Assembly: GCA_021325145.1 (NCBI GenBank)
Contig: JAJPHR010000078.1
Location: 1-49,994 of the forward strand
DNA length: 49,994 nt
Direction of reading: 5' to 3'
Source: Verrucomicrobiota bacterium
Lineage (GTDB): Bacteria; Verrucomicrobiota; Verrucomicrobiia; Limisphaerales; Pedosphaeraceae
Under the pieces are notes generated by a model. It was not told the DNA's origin. It searched no databases and saw nothing but the letters and a program-made list of their open reading frames with translations. Below, in pieces: positions 8,742 through 17,786 of the stretch. Position 1 is the first letter of the stretch. The number at the start of each line of letters is the position of its first letter. The position numbers and the translations under genes were made by a program.

Positions 8742-10901
8742 TTATTGTTCGTTAAAGCGTTGGAAGCCGAGCAGCATGGCCGTGGCCCCGCGAATACGCA
8801 GATCGAGGGCGCTCGAACTCAAACCGCTGAGCGGTGACACGGTCACGCCGTCGTCGGCGGTGTGGAGATAGTTGATGGTTGCCGTCCGGTACAGCGCCAG
8901 GTTGCCCGAGCCTTCCGCCGGAAAGAGAATACTCAGCAGGTAATCTGCCACATTGGCTTCGTTCGTGACGCTGCCCGGAGGGTTCTGCAAGGGAAGTTTG
9001 TATTTCAGCAGCGAAACCGGATCGGACACACTCTTGTTGCTGCCCACCGAACTGGTGTCGTTGATGCCGTCTGGCTTGCTGGTGTCATTGTTGGTCATGC
9101 ACAGGGTTTGAACCCAGCGGACGCGCTCGGTGAGCGTTCCGCCGCTGATCCAGCCGGGCGCGTCTTCGGGATAGCCGTCGGGAGACTGTCGATCAAAAAG
9201 CAGCAAGCCTCCCATGCGGTTGAGGGGAGTGCTGGTTCGCTGACTGGTCCCGCTCATCGTGCCGCTGATGGAATAACCGTCGGTGTCGGCGCTGAACGTG
9301 CCGGGATTGCCGGTGCCATTGGTGCTGGTCCGCAGGGCGCGGATCGCGCTGACGGTGAATTCGAGCGGTGTCTTCACCTTCTGCATGGCGGCGGCATTGC
9401 CGCGGAACAAGTCGGAGTTGAAAATGTTGCTCAGGACCAGCCAGATCTGCCCTTTGGGGTTGCTGTTCTCCCAGGTCTGCATGCACGACAGGACCAGCTG
9501 CGACTCGGGCGTCTGGTTGGTGGCCGTAAAATCGTACCCGATGGCGAAATTATCATGCACAAACAGCCGGCAGAGCTTCACGCTGATGAACTCTTCGGTG
9601 AACGGAAGGTTGGCCAGGTTGGTGATGACCTGGTAGCCCTGCTGGATGCCGTTGGTGTCAGTTTGCGAGGCTGGTTTTTGGACGATGTACTGATAATTCC
9701 TGCCCGCCCAGGGAGCGCCAAAGCGGGGGGGGACCGTCTTATTTGGGAAGTTCGTCTTGATGGTAAGATTCTGGTTGGCGGTGCGGAAGTTGAATGCCCA
9801 GACGCCGCCGTTGGTGTTGGGCGAACCGGACAGCGGCGTGGCCAGCGGATTAAACGCGTTTGAAACCGCCATGGCCTGCACGGACCAGCCAGCCCAGCAA
9901 CGGGACATGGTTGTAATATCGGTCTGGTCGTAGCCGTTGTTCACACCCATCGTAAACAACTCCATCAACTCGCGCGCATAATTCTCGTTGGCCACATTGC
10001 TCCCGTTGCCTTTGCTGAGAATCGTATCGAGATAGATGATCATCGCCGGACTTTCGGCGCTGATCTTGAGCAAATCGTAAAATGTGCAGGCCGGATTGAG
10101 CAGGGCATTGCGCCACTTTTCATTTTCCAAATATTCGAATTGGGCGGCCACCCGCGTCTCGGTGGTGCTGTCCAGACCGACATTATCGAAGTACATCTGC
10201 GACTTGCTGTATTGGGTGACAAAATGATTTTCGAGGAATTGGAGGAGGATTTCCAGCAGTTGACGTTTCGCATTCACGGCGCGCAATACGTGCCAGGCGC
10301 GCAGATCGGCAATGCTGGCATTGGTGCCCGGATTATTCGTCAGGATGGGCGTGATGGCTTCGGGAAATTTCAGGGCGATGTTGCTGATGGCGGGAATGCT
10401 GTCCGCCGTTTCCGTGATGTTCCAGGGCGCAAGCTGCTCGTTGATATAAGCCTGCGGGCCCATGGCCGTCACGCGTTCCAGTTCATCGGGTGTCGGGCCG
10501 TACGCCAGGCGGTTCAACACGATGGCGGTGAGCAGCGCATTCGTGTCCATCGGCGTCACCATCAGCTTGTAAAACCCGGCGGGCGGCGGATTCGTCAAAC
10601 GCCAGGCATAATTGGCCGTGATGTTGGTGACGCTGTTGGTGCCGAACACCTGGATGTTCGTCGCCAGGTTGTATGGCGCGGGAAAGAAATTTGTGTTGGG
10701 CGTCAGCGGGGCATTAAGATTCGTCCCCGAGAGAATAGTATAAGCGGCGGACGGATAGGGCGGGAAACTCAAATTCACCTGCCCCCGATTGGTGCTGACG
10801 GGGGCCAGAACGGGCGGCGATTGGGCAGAGAGAGGGTTGTGGGTTAGGGCTGAAATGCTTGCCAGTAACAGCAAAGCACGCGCAACGCGGATACTTCTCA
10901 T
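8742..10901 (-). CDS. DUF1800 family exported protein with N-terminal FYRL-type module
   Basis: This 719-residue protein has a clear signal peptide (RVARALLLLASISALTHNPLSAQS). Residues about 30-115 form a small beta domain (VNLSFPPYPSAAYTILSGTNL, ending GFYKLMV) that resembles the module found at the C-terminus of four other exported proteins in this window, but here it is at the N-terminus. DUF1800 follows: LNRLAYGPTPDELERV, then NENYARELMELFTMGVNNGYDQTD and GWSVQAM, and near the end a GGLLLFDRQSPDGYPED stretch. Family function is unknown. It is the first gene of a three-gene minus-strand unit and ends 12 bp before DUF1501. No strong sigma-70 promoter stands out upstream. Confidence 0.9.
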   Translation of the reverse strand: MRSIRVARALLLLASISALTHNPLSAQSPPVLAPVSTNRGQVNLSFPPYPSAAYTILSGTNLNAPLTPNTNFFPAPYNLATNIQVFGTNSVTNITANYAWRLTNPPPAGFYKLMVTPMDTNALLTAIVLNRLAYGPTPDELERVTAMGPQAYINEQLAPWNITETADSIPAISNIALKFPEAITPILTNNPGTNASIADLRAWHVLRAVNAKRQLLEILLQFLENHFVTQYSKSQMYFDNVGLDSTTETRVAAQFEYLENEKWRNALLNPACTFYDLLKISAESPAMIIYLDTILSKGNGSNVANENYARELMELFTMGVNNGYDQTDITTMSRCWAGWSVQAMAVSNAFNPLATPLSGSPNTNGGVWAFNFRTANQNLTIKTNFPNKTVPPRFGAPWAGRNYQYIVQKPASQTDTNGIQQGYQVITNLANLPFTEEFISVKLCRLFVHDNFAIGYDFTATNQTPESQLVLSCMQTWENSNPKGQIWLVLSNIFNSDLFRGNAAAMQKVKTPLEFTVSAIRALRTSTNGTGNPGTFSADTDGYSISGTMSGTSQRTSTPLNRMGGLLLFDRQSPDGYPEDAPGWISGGTLTERVRWVQTLCMTNNDTSKPDGINDTSSVGSNKSVSDPVSLLKYKLPLQNPPGSVTNEANVADYLLSILFPAEGSGNLALYRTATINYLHTADDGVTVSPLSGLSSSALDLRIRGATAMLLGFQRFNEQ

Positions 10902-11259
10902 AATCGGCTTTCTGTCGGGCCGAAGAACTCACTCATTCGGCGTTTACACTATCCTGCAATTCGCCAGTTTGACCCGGCAAAAACCCGACCACGCACTACC
11001 TGAACATTCCGTTCTACTTCTGCTTTGCCCTAAGTGCGATGCTCGGAGATTAGCGCACCGGTTCGATTAAAGCAAATGAATTTTTGTTGCATCCGGCAAC
11101 GCGGGTTGCATCTCAACATTGTGACCCTGTCTTTGGCAGGGATGGCGCGCTGCGCACCCTCGCCGAGCGTAGCGTCAGGCGACGGAACGAATGATCCAGA
11201 TTGAGCGTGCCTTCAGTGGCCGGCAATCCGCAGCCCGCAGGCACTCGCCCAAGAAACAG

Positions 11260-11299
11260 GTTTAATTTGGTTTAATTTAGCTTAATTCGGCTTGATTCA
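11260..11299. repeat. 10-bp tandem repeat array 1 (GYTTAATTYR x4)
   Basis: Four consecutive 10-bp units read GTTTAATTTG, GTTTAATTTA, GCTTAATTCG and GCTTGATTCA. The period is close to one helical turn, so AT-rich steps recur on the same face. The array is preceded by ACAGG, as array 2 is preceded by GCAGG. Confidence 0.8.
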
Positions 11300-11320
11300 C
11301 CCCGTTGTTAAAGCCTCAAT

Positions 11321-11335
11321 GCGTGAATTTCACGC
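11321..11335. repeat. Palindrome between the two 10-bp arrays
   Basis: GCGTGAATTTCACGC has 6-bp inverted arms around a 3-bp centre. It sits between array 1 and array 2 and could be a dimeric protein site or a small hairpin. No T-run follows it. Confidence 0.4.
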
Positions 11336-11374
11336 GCGGATTCAAACTTTCGGCCGCTCCACCAAAAAAAGCAG

Positions 11375-11414
11375 GTTTAATTTAGCTTAATTTACTTTAA
11401 TTTGGCTTAATTTA
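11375..11414. repeat. 10-bp tandem repeat array 2 (GYTTAATTTR x4)
   Basis: Four 10-bp units read GTTTAATTTA, GCTTAATTTA, CTTTAATTTG and GCTTAATTTA. It is offset 115 bp from array 1. The units are direct and contiguous without spacers, so this is not a CRISPR. Possible roles are a curved-DNA or protein-binding platform. Confidence 0.8.
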
Positions 11415-11805
11415 CCCAAATTCTCCCGGCGAACTCTGACCGCCTTCGATCTCCCGTCCGAACCCGGCAAAATTCGCCGGACCCTTCGAATCGACGCCTT
11501 CGAACCAGCTTCAGTTCCGTCCTCGGATTTCTGGCTTCGGAATTTCGGATTTCTTTCGATTGTCAAAGAACCGTCCCGCCTCTCAATGGAGCCGGGCAAA
11601 ATTCATCCGCCCACGCGCAAACGCGCGCGGCAAACCACCCACCTGCTTCAGGATTCCCTCCCACCTGGACCGTTGCCCACGAATAGAGCACTTCAGCCTT
11701 CAACATGCAAGTTCATTTTTGCACATCCGATAACGCCTGCGTCATCAGGGGCGAAAGGCGGACAGACGGGCAGGAATGGGGTAATCAAAGCCGCTTCGAC
11801 GGCAC

Positions 11806-14187
11806 TCAACCTTGCGGATTGGAATCCAGGCACTCGCGGACAGCCAGGGCCAGGGTGGAGCGGCTGTACGGCTTCTGCAAGAAGCGGCAACTGCCGTTGT
11901 TCGCCCGGTCGGCGCGGATTTCCTCGACGTTGTAGCCGCTGGTAAAGATGATTTTGAGCCTGGGCTTTACCGCCAGGAGGGAATCGGCGAGATCCTTGCC
12001 GGACAAACCATCGGGCATGATCATGTCCGTGAGCAGCAGGTCGATGGCGCCCTGTTGGCGCTGCCACACGGTGAGCGCCTCCACGCCGGAAGAAGCGTCC
12101 AGCACCCGGTAGCCGCAATCCTGGAGAATCAGCTGCGCCAGGTCACGCAGAACCGGTTCGTCTTCCACGACCAGGATCGTTTCATGTCCGCCACGGACGG
12201 GTTTGACGGTGACCGTGGTGTCCTCGGTCGAGTCGGGAGCGGCTTTGCTGGTGGCCGGAAAGAAGATGCGGAAGGTCGTGCCTTTTCCAACTTCGCTGGC
12301 GACATCGATCCATCCCGAATGCTGTTTGACAATGCCATAAACAGTGGCCAGCCCCAGGCCCGTCCCTTTGCCGGCTTCCTTGGTGGTGAAGAACGGCTCG
12401 AAAATGCGCTTCATGGTGGCGGCATCCATGCCGTCGCCCGTATCGGTGACTTGCAGACAAACGAACAGTCCCGGACGGGCTTCGGATTTATATTTGGCGT
12501 ACGCTTCGTCGATCTGCACCGCATCCGTGCGAATGACCAGTTCGCCGCCGCGAGTCATGGCATCCCGGGCGTTGACCGCCAGGTTCATCAGGATTTGTTC
12601 CATCATCCCGGCGTCGCCGTGCATGGACGGAAGATGGGGGGCGGATTTGCACGTCAGCGTGATGGTTTCCCCGAGCAACCGCTGGAGCATCTTGCTCATG
12701 TTGCTGACCACTTCCTTCAAGTCCAATATGCGCGGCTGGATCACCTGTTTGCGGCTGAACATGAGCAGTTGCCGGGTGAGGCTCGCCGCGCGTTCAGCGG
12801 CGAAGGAAACCGCTTGAATGGAAGTGGTCATCGCCGGCGAGAGGTTCGGCCGCGACATCAGCAAACCCGAGTGGCCCTGAATGATCGTGAGAATGTTGTT
12901 GAAATCGTGCGCAACACCCGCGGCCAATTGGCCCACGGATTCCATCTTCTGCGCCTGCCGCAATTGGTCTTCCAGGCTGGTGCGGTCGGTAATGTCCTCC
13001 ACATAGCAATGCACCACCCCGCTGGCCATGATGGGATAAAAGGACCAGGAAAGAATCCGCTTGCCGGGCCGCGTCTCCAGGCGCAACCGGGCCTGGCCGG
13101 TCGCCAGGCAGGTTTGCACGATCCGGTCCGTGTCCGGCGGCAGGACTCCCTCGGAGTGCGTTTCACCCAACTGGCTGGCCATTTTCTCCGCGGCATCGTT
13201 GAAGAAGGTGAGCCGGCCATCGTTCGCAAATTCGAGCACCGGGTTCGGATTGAACTTCGCGAACGCGGCGAGTTTCTGAATTTCAGGCTCCGTCCGTTGG
13301 CGATCCACCGCCATCGCAAGGACGCTGGACACGGCAATGAGAAAATGCATTTCCTCTTCTGAAAAGGTGCGCGGGCGCGTGGTATCGATGCCGAGCACCC
13401 CGAAAGGCCGGTTATGGCCCTGGATGGTCACGGTCACGCTGCTGACAACGCCGTGTTCCTGAAGCAGTTCGGGAGCCTGGAACCTGGTTTCATTGCGAAG
13501 GTCCGACACGACCACTGGTTCGCCGGAGGTGAGGGTAAAGCCCGCTTGAGAGTTCTTCCCGGCGTCGACGAGGGTTCGGCCGACATAACCCTCCATCCAG
13601 CCCACGCCTGCGCGCAGCAGAAAGTACGCGCCATCGGGTTGAAGTTCGAGCACCTTGCAGTATTCAACCTCCAGCGTCTGGGCGATCAGGGACACGGCGT
13701 GATTGAGGAGGCTGGACATGTCCGAAGTGACCAGTGCGAACTGCCCCAGCGCGGCCACGACGGTTTGCTGATGCGCGCGGTTGAGGAGGGCCTTTTCACT
13801 GCGTTCGCGTTCCCAAACTTCGCGGCGCAAGGCCTGTTGCGAACGCTCACGCTGTTCGATTTGTTTCTCGAGCGCTTCCGCCATGGAATCGAACGAGCGG
13901 GCCAGTTCACCCATCTCGCCCCGCTCCTTGCTCAATCCGGCCCGGCTGCTATAATCCCCGCCCGCAAAGCTCTGGATTGCTTTCAGCAGCGCCTTGACCT
14001 GGCGCAGAATGAACAACTCCCCGCCCAGCCACGCCGCCGCCAGCGCCACCAACCCGGCCACGAATCCGACCCAGCTCGAGCCCCAATAACCCAGGACATA
14101 CAGCAGCGCCAAAGCTACCGCCACGGCCAGGAAGACGATTCCGACCAAACGGACCCGCAGACTCGAAAAGCGGCTCATGTTGCGCAA
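11806..14187 (-). CDS. Hybrid histidine kinase: TM-HAMP-GAF-PAS-HisKA-HATPase-REC
   Basis: The 793-residue protein has two closely spaced N-terminal membrane segments (about 13-31 and 35-57) with almost no periplasmic loop, so it senses inside the membrane or cytoplasm. A HAMP-like linker and coiled coil follow (about 60-140), then a GAF domain (about 145-300) and a PAS-like domain (about 315-420). The HisKA domain has a canonical phosphoacceptor block (QLAAGVAHDFNNILT). The ATPase has an N box (MNLAVNARDAM), a TDTGDGMD G1 box and GKGTGLGLATVYGIV. A terminal receiver has the acidic pair (VVEDEP), acceptor D (LLTDMIMP) and lysine (LQKPYS), so phosphorelay within the protein is likely. No partner regulator is adjacent. 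A start at M4 is also possible. Confidence 0.93.
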   Translation of the reverse strand: MRNMSRFSSLRVRLVGIVFLAVAVALALLYVLGYWGSSWVGFVAGLVALAAAWLGGELFILRQVKALLKAIQSFAGGDYSSRAGLSKERGEMGELARSFDSMAEALEKQIEQRERSQQALRREVWERERSEKALLNRAHQQTVVAALGQFALVTSDMSSLLNHAVSLIAQTLEVEYCKVLELQPDGAYFLLRAGVGWMEGYVGRTLVDAGKNSQAGFTLTSGEPVVVSDLRNETRFQAPELLQEHGVVSSVTVTIQGHNRPFGVLGIDTTRPRTFSEEEMHFLIAVSSVLAMAVDRQRTEPEIQKLAAFAKFNPNPVLEFANDGRLTFFNDAAEKMASQLGETHSEGVLPPDTDRIVQTCLATGQARLRLETRPGKRILSWSFYPIMASGVVHCYVEDITDRTSLEDQLRQAQKMESVGQLAAGVAHDFNNILTIIQGHSGLLMSRPNLSPAMTTSIQAVSFAAERAASLTRQLLMFSRKQVIQPRILDLKEVVSNMSKMLQRLLGETITLTCKSAPHLPSMHGDAGMMEQILMNLAVNARDAMTRGGELVIRTDAVQIDEAYAKYKSEARPGLFVCLQVTDTGDGMDAATMKRIFEPFFTTKEAGKGTGLGLATVYGIVKQHSGWIDVASEVGKGTTFRIFFPATSKAAPDSTEDTTVTVKPVRGGHETILVVEDEPVLRDLAQLILQDCGYRVLDASSGVEALTVWQRQQGAIDLLLTDMIMPDGLSGKDLADSLLAVKPRLKIIFTSGYNVEEIRADRANNGSCRFLQKPYSRSTLALAVRECLDSNPQG

Positions 14188-14756
14188 TGACGAACGCCAA
14201 TAATTTTTAATTTAACAACTCGGAAGCAGCCGGGAAAACGGACCGTTCCCAGGAACGGGCCGTGTCCAGTTTTTGGACGCTGGCACGTTTGGCCGCACTC
14301 TAAAACAAAGAAGAAATCGGGCCAACTTTGGGCTGAGAAAGGTGGTGAACCTCCATTCCCAGTAAGGACGGGCACGCCATCCACCCACGTCCAATCTCCC
14401 GCGCTGGGCTGCTGGTGCTCTTTAGGGGAAATTCGCTCGGATTACCTTCGAGTCAGCCATAAACAGGACACGGGCAACGCTGAAAAGACACTCAGAACTC
14501 TTGCAGCGCTACCCGTGTAGTTCACTTGACTCCTGCGAACGGCCAATGAATAGCGAAGCACTCAACGTGCCAAAAGGCGAATCCCAGAACACGAACGCGG
14601 ATTCCCGGTGTTGGTAGGGACCGCCAAGACAAAAGAGTGCCCGTCCGACTGCCGTCTCGGTTACAGGCTAAAACTGAGTTGCACTCGGCTAACAGCCTGC
14701 CTCGGTAGTGCGCGTTACATGTACACACCCACCTGATTGCCCTACCGCGACAGGTT
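14188..14756. other. 569-bp gene-free region
   Basis: This lies upstream of the hybrid kinase and downstream of the lactate racemase homologue. I find no gene here. It holds one imperfect hairpin close to the kinase start (14240-14261) and otherwise sequence without recognisable motifs. Confidence 0.5.
14240..14261 (-). promoter_or_regulatory. Hairpin in the kinase upstream region
   Basis: GGACCGTTCC and GGAACGGGCC pair over 9 of 10 positions with a 2-bp centre. On the minus strand the hairpin is followed by only four T residues, about 55 bp before the kinase start. It could be a weak leader hairpin or an operator. Confidence 0.3.
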
Positions 14757-16019
14757 TTAAGCCAAATACGGAATCGTCAGCGGCCCCTGCGGCAATACCG
14801 CCACCCGGGCATCCGGGCCAAATTCGCGCAACCGTTCATTCACTGCCGCGCCAATGTCGTGACAGGGCGAAAGAAAGGCGCGGCGAACCACTTCGTCCGG
14901 CAATGAACTGTAAAGCAGCACGTTTGCTTTCCGCTGAATGAGCGCCTGGAGTTGCGCCTGCCACTGTTCGGGGCGTTGGAAGCCCGGGGTCGCCAGCAGC
15001 GCGAGGATTTCTTCCGGTCCGGCGGCGGAGCGAAGCAACTTGTCCATCGGGCTGCCGTCCGGCACGCCTTCGCGGCATTCACAGGCCAGGATCAACGTGC
15101 CGCCCTCCTGGATGATGCGCGCGCCCGCGCTCATGCCTTTGACTCCCTGGTACAAATTTTGGTCGAGCGGATAACCGCTGTTCGTCGTGACCACGATTTC
15201 GAACGGCGACTTCACCCGCTGCATCGCCGCGCGCCGGACAAACTCGCACCCAGCCTTGTGCGCGGCCAGCAAATCGCCGGCAAACACGCCGGTGATCTGG
15301 TGCTGTTCGTTCAACGCCACGTTCAACAAAAAGCTCGGGCCGGCTCGCAAGGCAATGTCGCGCATCTCCTCCCAAATCGGATTGCCCTGCGTCACACCGA
15401 ACGTTGAGCCCGGATGGCCGATGTTCTTGGCGCCGTGATTGCTCATCACCGTTTCGAGTCCCGCCAGGCCGGGCATGATCCCCTTGGGCCCACCGCTGAA
15501 CCCGGCGAAGAAATGCGGTTCAATGAACCCCGTGATGATCCGCACATCCGCCTCGGCGAGCCGGCGATTGATGAGTGCCGGCGTCCCATCGCGGGTCGTT
15601 CCAAACACCCGGAGTTCATTGGCGTTCTCCGGTTCGTGGTTCAGCACCCGATAATCGCGCACCACCGCAGGCGTGAGCAACCGCTCCAATTCAGCCCGGG
15701 TATTGGGCCGATGCGTTCCGAGCGAATTGAGCAAGGTGATGTTTTCCCGCGGCACATGCGCGAGATGCTCCAACAACCACGGAATCAACCTCTCATTCGG
15801 AGTCGCCCGCGTGATGTCCGTGAACCCAATGCAGACACGATCGCCGGGCTTGATCCAATCGCGCAACGGCGCGCAGCCGATGGGACTTTCCAGCGCAGCC
15901 ATGACCGCGGCGCGCTCATCTCCCAAGCCCGGCGTATGGGCGGGCTCGATGACCGTGGCCCGCGAGTCAGGCAGTTCGACGGACAAATGGCCCTGGCCGT
16001 AGGCAAGGCTGACCTTCAT
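14757..16019 (-). CDS. larA: Nickel-dependent lactate racemase family protein (LarA/DUF2088)
   Basis: The start is the ATG at 16019 (MKVSLAYGQG, 420 residues); the longer open frame continues into the CCAAACACCAA repeat and is rejected. LarA interconverts L- and D-lactate using a nickel-pincer cofactor bound to a lysine, and the residues involved are present: GTHRPNT (first histidine), IEPHFFAGFSGGPKGIMPG (histidine and cofactor lysine) and NHGAKNIGHPG (last histidine). Length matches the family. The cofactor-building genes larB, larC and larE are not in the window. Homologues in this superfamily also racemise other 2-hydroxyacids, so the substrate is uncertain. The gene runs toward the kinase across a 569-bp gap. 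Upstream is the peroxiredoxin gene, same strand, separated by repeat DNA. Confidence 0.85.
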   Translation of the reverse strand: MKVSLAYGQGHLSVELPDSRATVIEPAHTPGLGDERAAVMAALESPIGCAPLRDWIKPGDRVCIGFTDITRATPNERLIPWLLEHLAHVPRENITLLNSLGTHRPNTRAELERLLTPAVVRDYRVLNHEPENANELRVFGTTRDGTPALINRRLAEADVRIITGFIEPHFFAGFSGGPKGIMPGLAGLETVMSNHGAKNIGHPGSTFGVTQGNPIWEEMRDIALRAGPSFLLNVALNEQHQITGVFAGDLLAAHKAGCEFVRRAAMQRVKSPFEIVVTTNSGYPLDQNLYQGVKGMSAGARIIQEGGTLILACECREGVPDGSPMDKLLRSAAGPEEILALLATPGFQRPEQWQAQLQALIQRKANVLLYSSLPDEVVRRAFLSPCHDIGAAVNERLREFGPDARVAVLPQGPLTIPYLA

Positions 16020-16047
16020 GAAAGCGTTGGCAAAAACACGCGGCAGT

Positions 16048-16131
16048 AAACACCAAATTCCAAAATCCAAACACCAATACCCAAACAACCAGAGCGGCAA
16101 CGCGGCATTAAAGCTTGAGGCTGGGTGTTTT
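16048..16131. repeat. CCAAACACCAA-type repeat, copy 2
   Basis: AACACCAAATTCC, TCCAAACACCAA and CCCAAACAACC words form the left arm. The right arm (16107-16130) reads ATTAAAGCTTGAGGCTGGG and is complementary in style to the left arm of the copy at 181. It fills the space between the lactate racemase start and the peroxiredoxin end. Confidence 0.6.
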
Positions 16132-16136
16132 CCCGC

Positions 16137-16772
16137 CTATCGGTTCGGTTGCGGCGTGTATCGCAAATACGGCTTCACCCTGCGATGCCCTTTGGGAAAA
16201 TTCGCCGGGATGTCCTCATCCTTGACCGCCGGCGAGATGATGCAATCCTCCCCGTCCACCCAGTTCGCGGGGGTGGCTACTTTGTGCTTCGCGGTCAATT
16301 GCAACGAATCGATCACCCGCAACAGTTCCAGAAAGTTGCGGCCCGTCGAGGCGGGATAGGTAAGCGTCAGCTTGACCTTTTTATCCGGCCCGATGATGAA
16401 GACGGAACGGACCGTGAACGTATCATCCGCGTTTGGATGAATCATGTCGTACAGCACGGCGACCTTTCGGCCCGGATCGGCAATGATGGGGAAATTCATC
16501 GTGGTCTTTTGCGTTTCGTTGATATCCGCAATCCACCCCTTGTGCGAGTCGAGCGGATCAACACTGATGGCCACGACCTTCACGCCGCGTTTGTCGAACT
16601 CGGGCTTGATCTTCGCCACCGCGCCCAGTTCCGTCGTGCAGACCGGTGTGTAATCACGCGGATGGGAAAAGAGAATGCCCCAACCGCCGCCGAGCCACTG
16701 ATGGAAATCAATCGTGCCTTCCGTCGTCTCCGCCTTGAAATTTGGTGCTTCGTCGCCTAATCGCAGTGCCAT
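16137..16772 (-). CDS. 1-Cys peroxiredoxin (Prx6 family)
   Basis: Using the ATG at 16772 gives 211 residues, the usual Prx6 length; the in-frame extension upstream overlaps the predicted promoter. The family reduces hydrogen peroxide and organic peroxides through a peroxidatic cysteine, here C45 in DYTPVCTTELG. AISVDPLDSHKGW and NFPIIADPGRKVA are family-typical. There is no conserved resolving cysteine pattern apart from a C near residue 177 (GEDCIISP). The long C-terminal domain (VKDEDIPANFPKGHRRVKPYLRYT) is characteristic of Prx6 rather than AhpC. No signal peptide is present, so it is cytoplasmic. A good sigma-70 -10 lies 56 bp upstream, suggesting its own transcription. Confidence 0.93.
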   Translation of the reverse strand: MALRLGDEAPNFKAETTEGTIDFHQWLGGGWGILFSHPRDYTPVCTTELGAVAKIKPEFDKRGVKVVAISVDPLDSHKGWIADINETQKTTMNFPIIADPGRKVAVLYDMIHPNADDTFTVRSVFIIGPDKKVKLTLTYPASTGRNFLELLRVIDSLQLTAKHKVATPANWVDGEDCIISPAVKDEDIPANFPKGHRRVKPYLRYTPQPNR

Positions 16773-16827
16773 AGTTAAGTCGTTGTTAGTTGCTTTCGTC
16801 GCGTCGTTCAATTCCGCGGGCAATTAA

Positions 16828-16854
16828 ATTATACCAACCCAATTGGACGTTCAA
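16828..16854 (-). promoter_or_regulatory. Sigma-70-like promoter of the peroxiredoxin gene
   Basis: On the minus strand TTGAAC (16854-16849) is followed after 15 bp by a perfect TATAAT (16833-16828). Transcription would start near 16821, giving a leader of about 49 nt before the ATG at 16772. Spacing is short but the -10 is ideal. Confidence 0.45.
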
Positions 16855-17053
16855 CGGTTGTTTCGGCGATGCCTGGATCCCCCGTCAGGGCGGCGTGATT
16901 CCCTTATGGAGTCAAAACCCGTCGTGCAACTGAATGAAATGATTGTGGCCGCAAAAGTGGTTGCGCTCACAGTGCCAGCCGCTATGCTTCCGGTCGATGA
17001 GCCGCGATGAGCGAACCTGAGCCAGTCAGGCAAACCAAACCAACCGCCAACCC

Positions 17054-17698
17054 ATGATTGCCCCCCTGCCAAAAAATGAAAAGAAACGCCTCGAAGTGCT
17101 TTGGCATTACGAGGTGCTGGATTCCGTGCCGGAAGAGGTTTTTGACGATTTGACCGAGCTGGCCGCCAGCATTTGCGAAGCGCCGGTGGCCCTGATCAGC
17201 CTGGTGGATGAGAACCGCCAGTGGTTCAAGTCCAAAATTGGGATCAGCGCCACGGAAACCTCCCGTGACGTCTCGTTCTGCGCGCACGCCATCCTGCAGG
17301 AAGGATTGTTCATCATTCCGGATGCTTCCAAGGACGAGCGTTTCGCCGGGAATCCGCTGGTGACTTCAGAGCCGCACATCCGTTTCTACGCCGGTTCACC
17401 TCTCATTACGCCGGACGGGTATCCGCTGGGCACCTTGTGCGTTCTTGACAAAGTGCCCCACACGTTGCGCGAAGATCAAAAGCGGGCGTTGCGCATCCTG
17501 AGCCGCGTGGTGATGACCCAATTGGAACTGCGCCATCGGTCTCACGAACTGACCCGGGCCAAGGAGGAGCACGCCAAGATGAGCCGCGCGATGAACGAAT
17601 TCCGCACTGAACTGATCCGCGTCCGGCGTCAGTTGGCCGGGCACAACAAACGTCCGGCCGCGAAAAAAGCCGTCCGCCCCAAGCGGTCTGGAAAATAA
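17054..17698 (+). CDS. GAF domain-containing protein
   Basis: This 214-residue soluble protein begins at the ATG at 17054. Residues about 20-165 are a single GAF domain of the type often found N-terminal to kinases and cyclases: FDDLTELAASICEAPVALISLVDENRQWFKSK, then SFCAHAIL and an RFYAGSPLITPDG / LGTLCVLD block. The remaining part is a helical, probably coiled-coil segment (LELRHRSHELTRAKEEHAKM) ending in a very basic tail (RPAAKKAVRPKRSGK). No output domain is attached, so it is a stand-alone sensor that presumably acts through a partner; the basic tail might touch nucleic acid or membrane, but this is speculation. The next gene starts 88 bp downstream on the same strand. Confidence 0.85.
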   Translation: MIAPLPKNEKKRLEVLWHYEVLDSVPEEVFDDLTELAASICEAPVALISLVDENRQWFKSKIGISATETSRDVSFCAHAILQEGLFIIPDASKDERFAGNPLVTSEPHIRFYAGSPLITPDGYPLGTLCVLDKVPHTLREDQKRALRILSRVVMTQLELRHRSHELTRAKEEHAKMSRAMNEFRTELIRVRRQLAGHNKRPAAKKAVRPKRSGK

Positions 17699-17786
17699 TT
17701 GCGGCGGCGCTCCTCATGCGGGCCCAAACTCCCGACAGACTGGCCTGGTTCTGCAGCAGGATAATGAAAGTTCGGGCATTGGCAGC

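Larger units (their letters stand above)
10902..11805. other. 904-bp gene-free region
   Basis: No convincing gene is present; short open frames here have no family resemblance and unlikely composition. The stretch holds the DUF1800 upstream region, a GC-rich repeat-like segment near 11130-11190, two arrays of a 10-bp repeat (11260-11299 and 11375-11414) and a palindrome between them. The right end is the region downstream of the hybrid kinase gene, which ends at 11806. Confidence 0.6.

Noticed and set aside
11260..11414. Possible CRISPR array
   Set aside because: The repeats are 10 bp and contiguous, with no spacers and no cas genes nearby.
11387..11599. 70-codon open frame overlapping the 10-bp array
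   Set aside because: It ends inside the repeat array and has no family-like features.
11812..13362. 516-codon open frame antisense to the hybrid kinase
   Set aside because: The minus strand has every kinase motif in frame; the antisense product is an Arg/His/Gly-rich shadow.
14272..14292. TGGCACG near 14280 as a second strong sigma-54 site
   Set aside because: The -12 element at correct spacing is absent (GCCGC instead of TTGC).
14522..14728. 68-codon open frame in the gap before the lactate racemase homologue
   Set aside because: No recognised motif, no ribosome-binding site and unlikely composition; the region looks non-coding.
16020..16100. N-terminal extension of the lactate racemase homologue
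   Set aside because: It is the translated repeat (Trp/Cys/Phe-rich); LarA proteins begin near MKVSLAYGQG.
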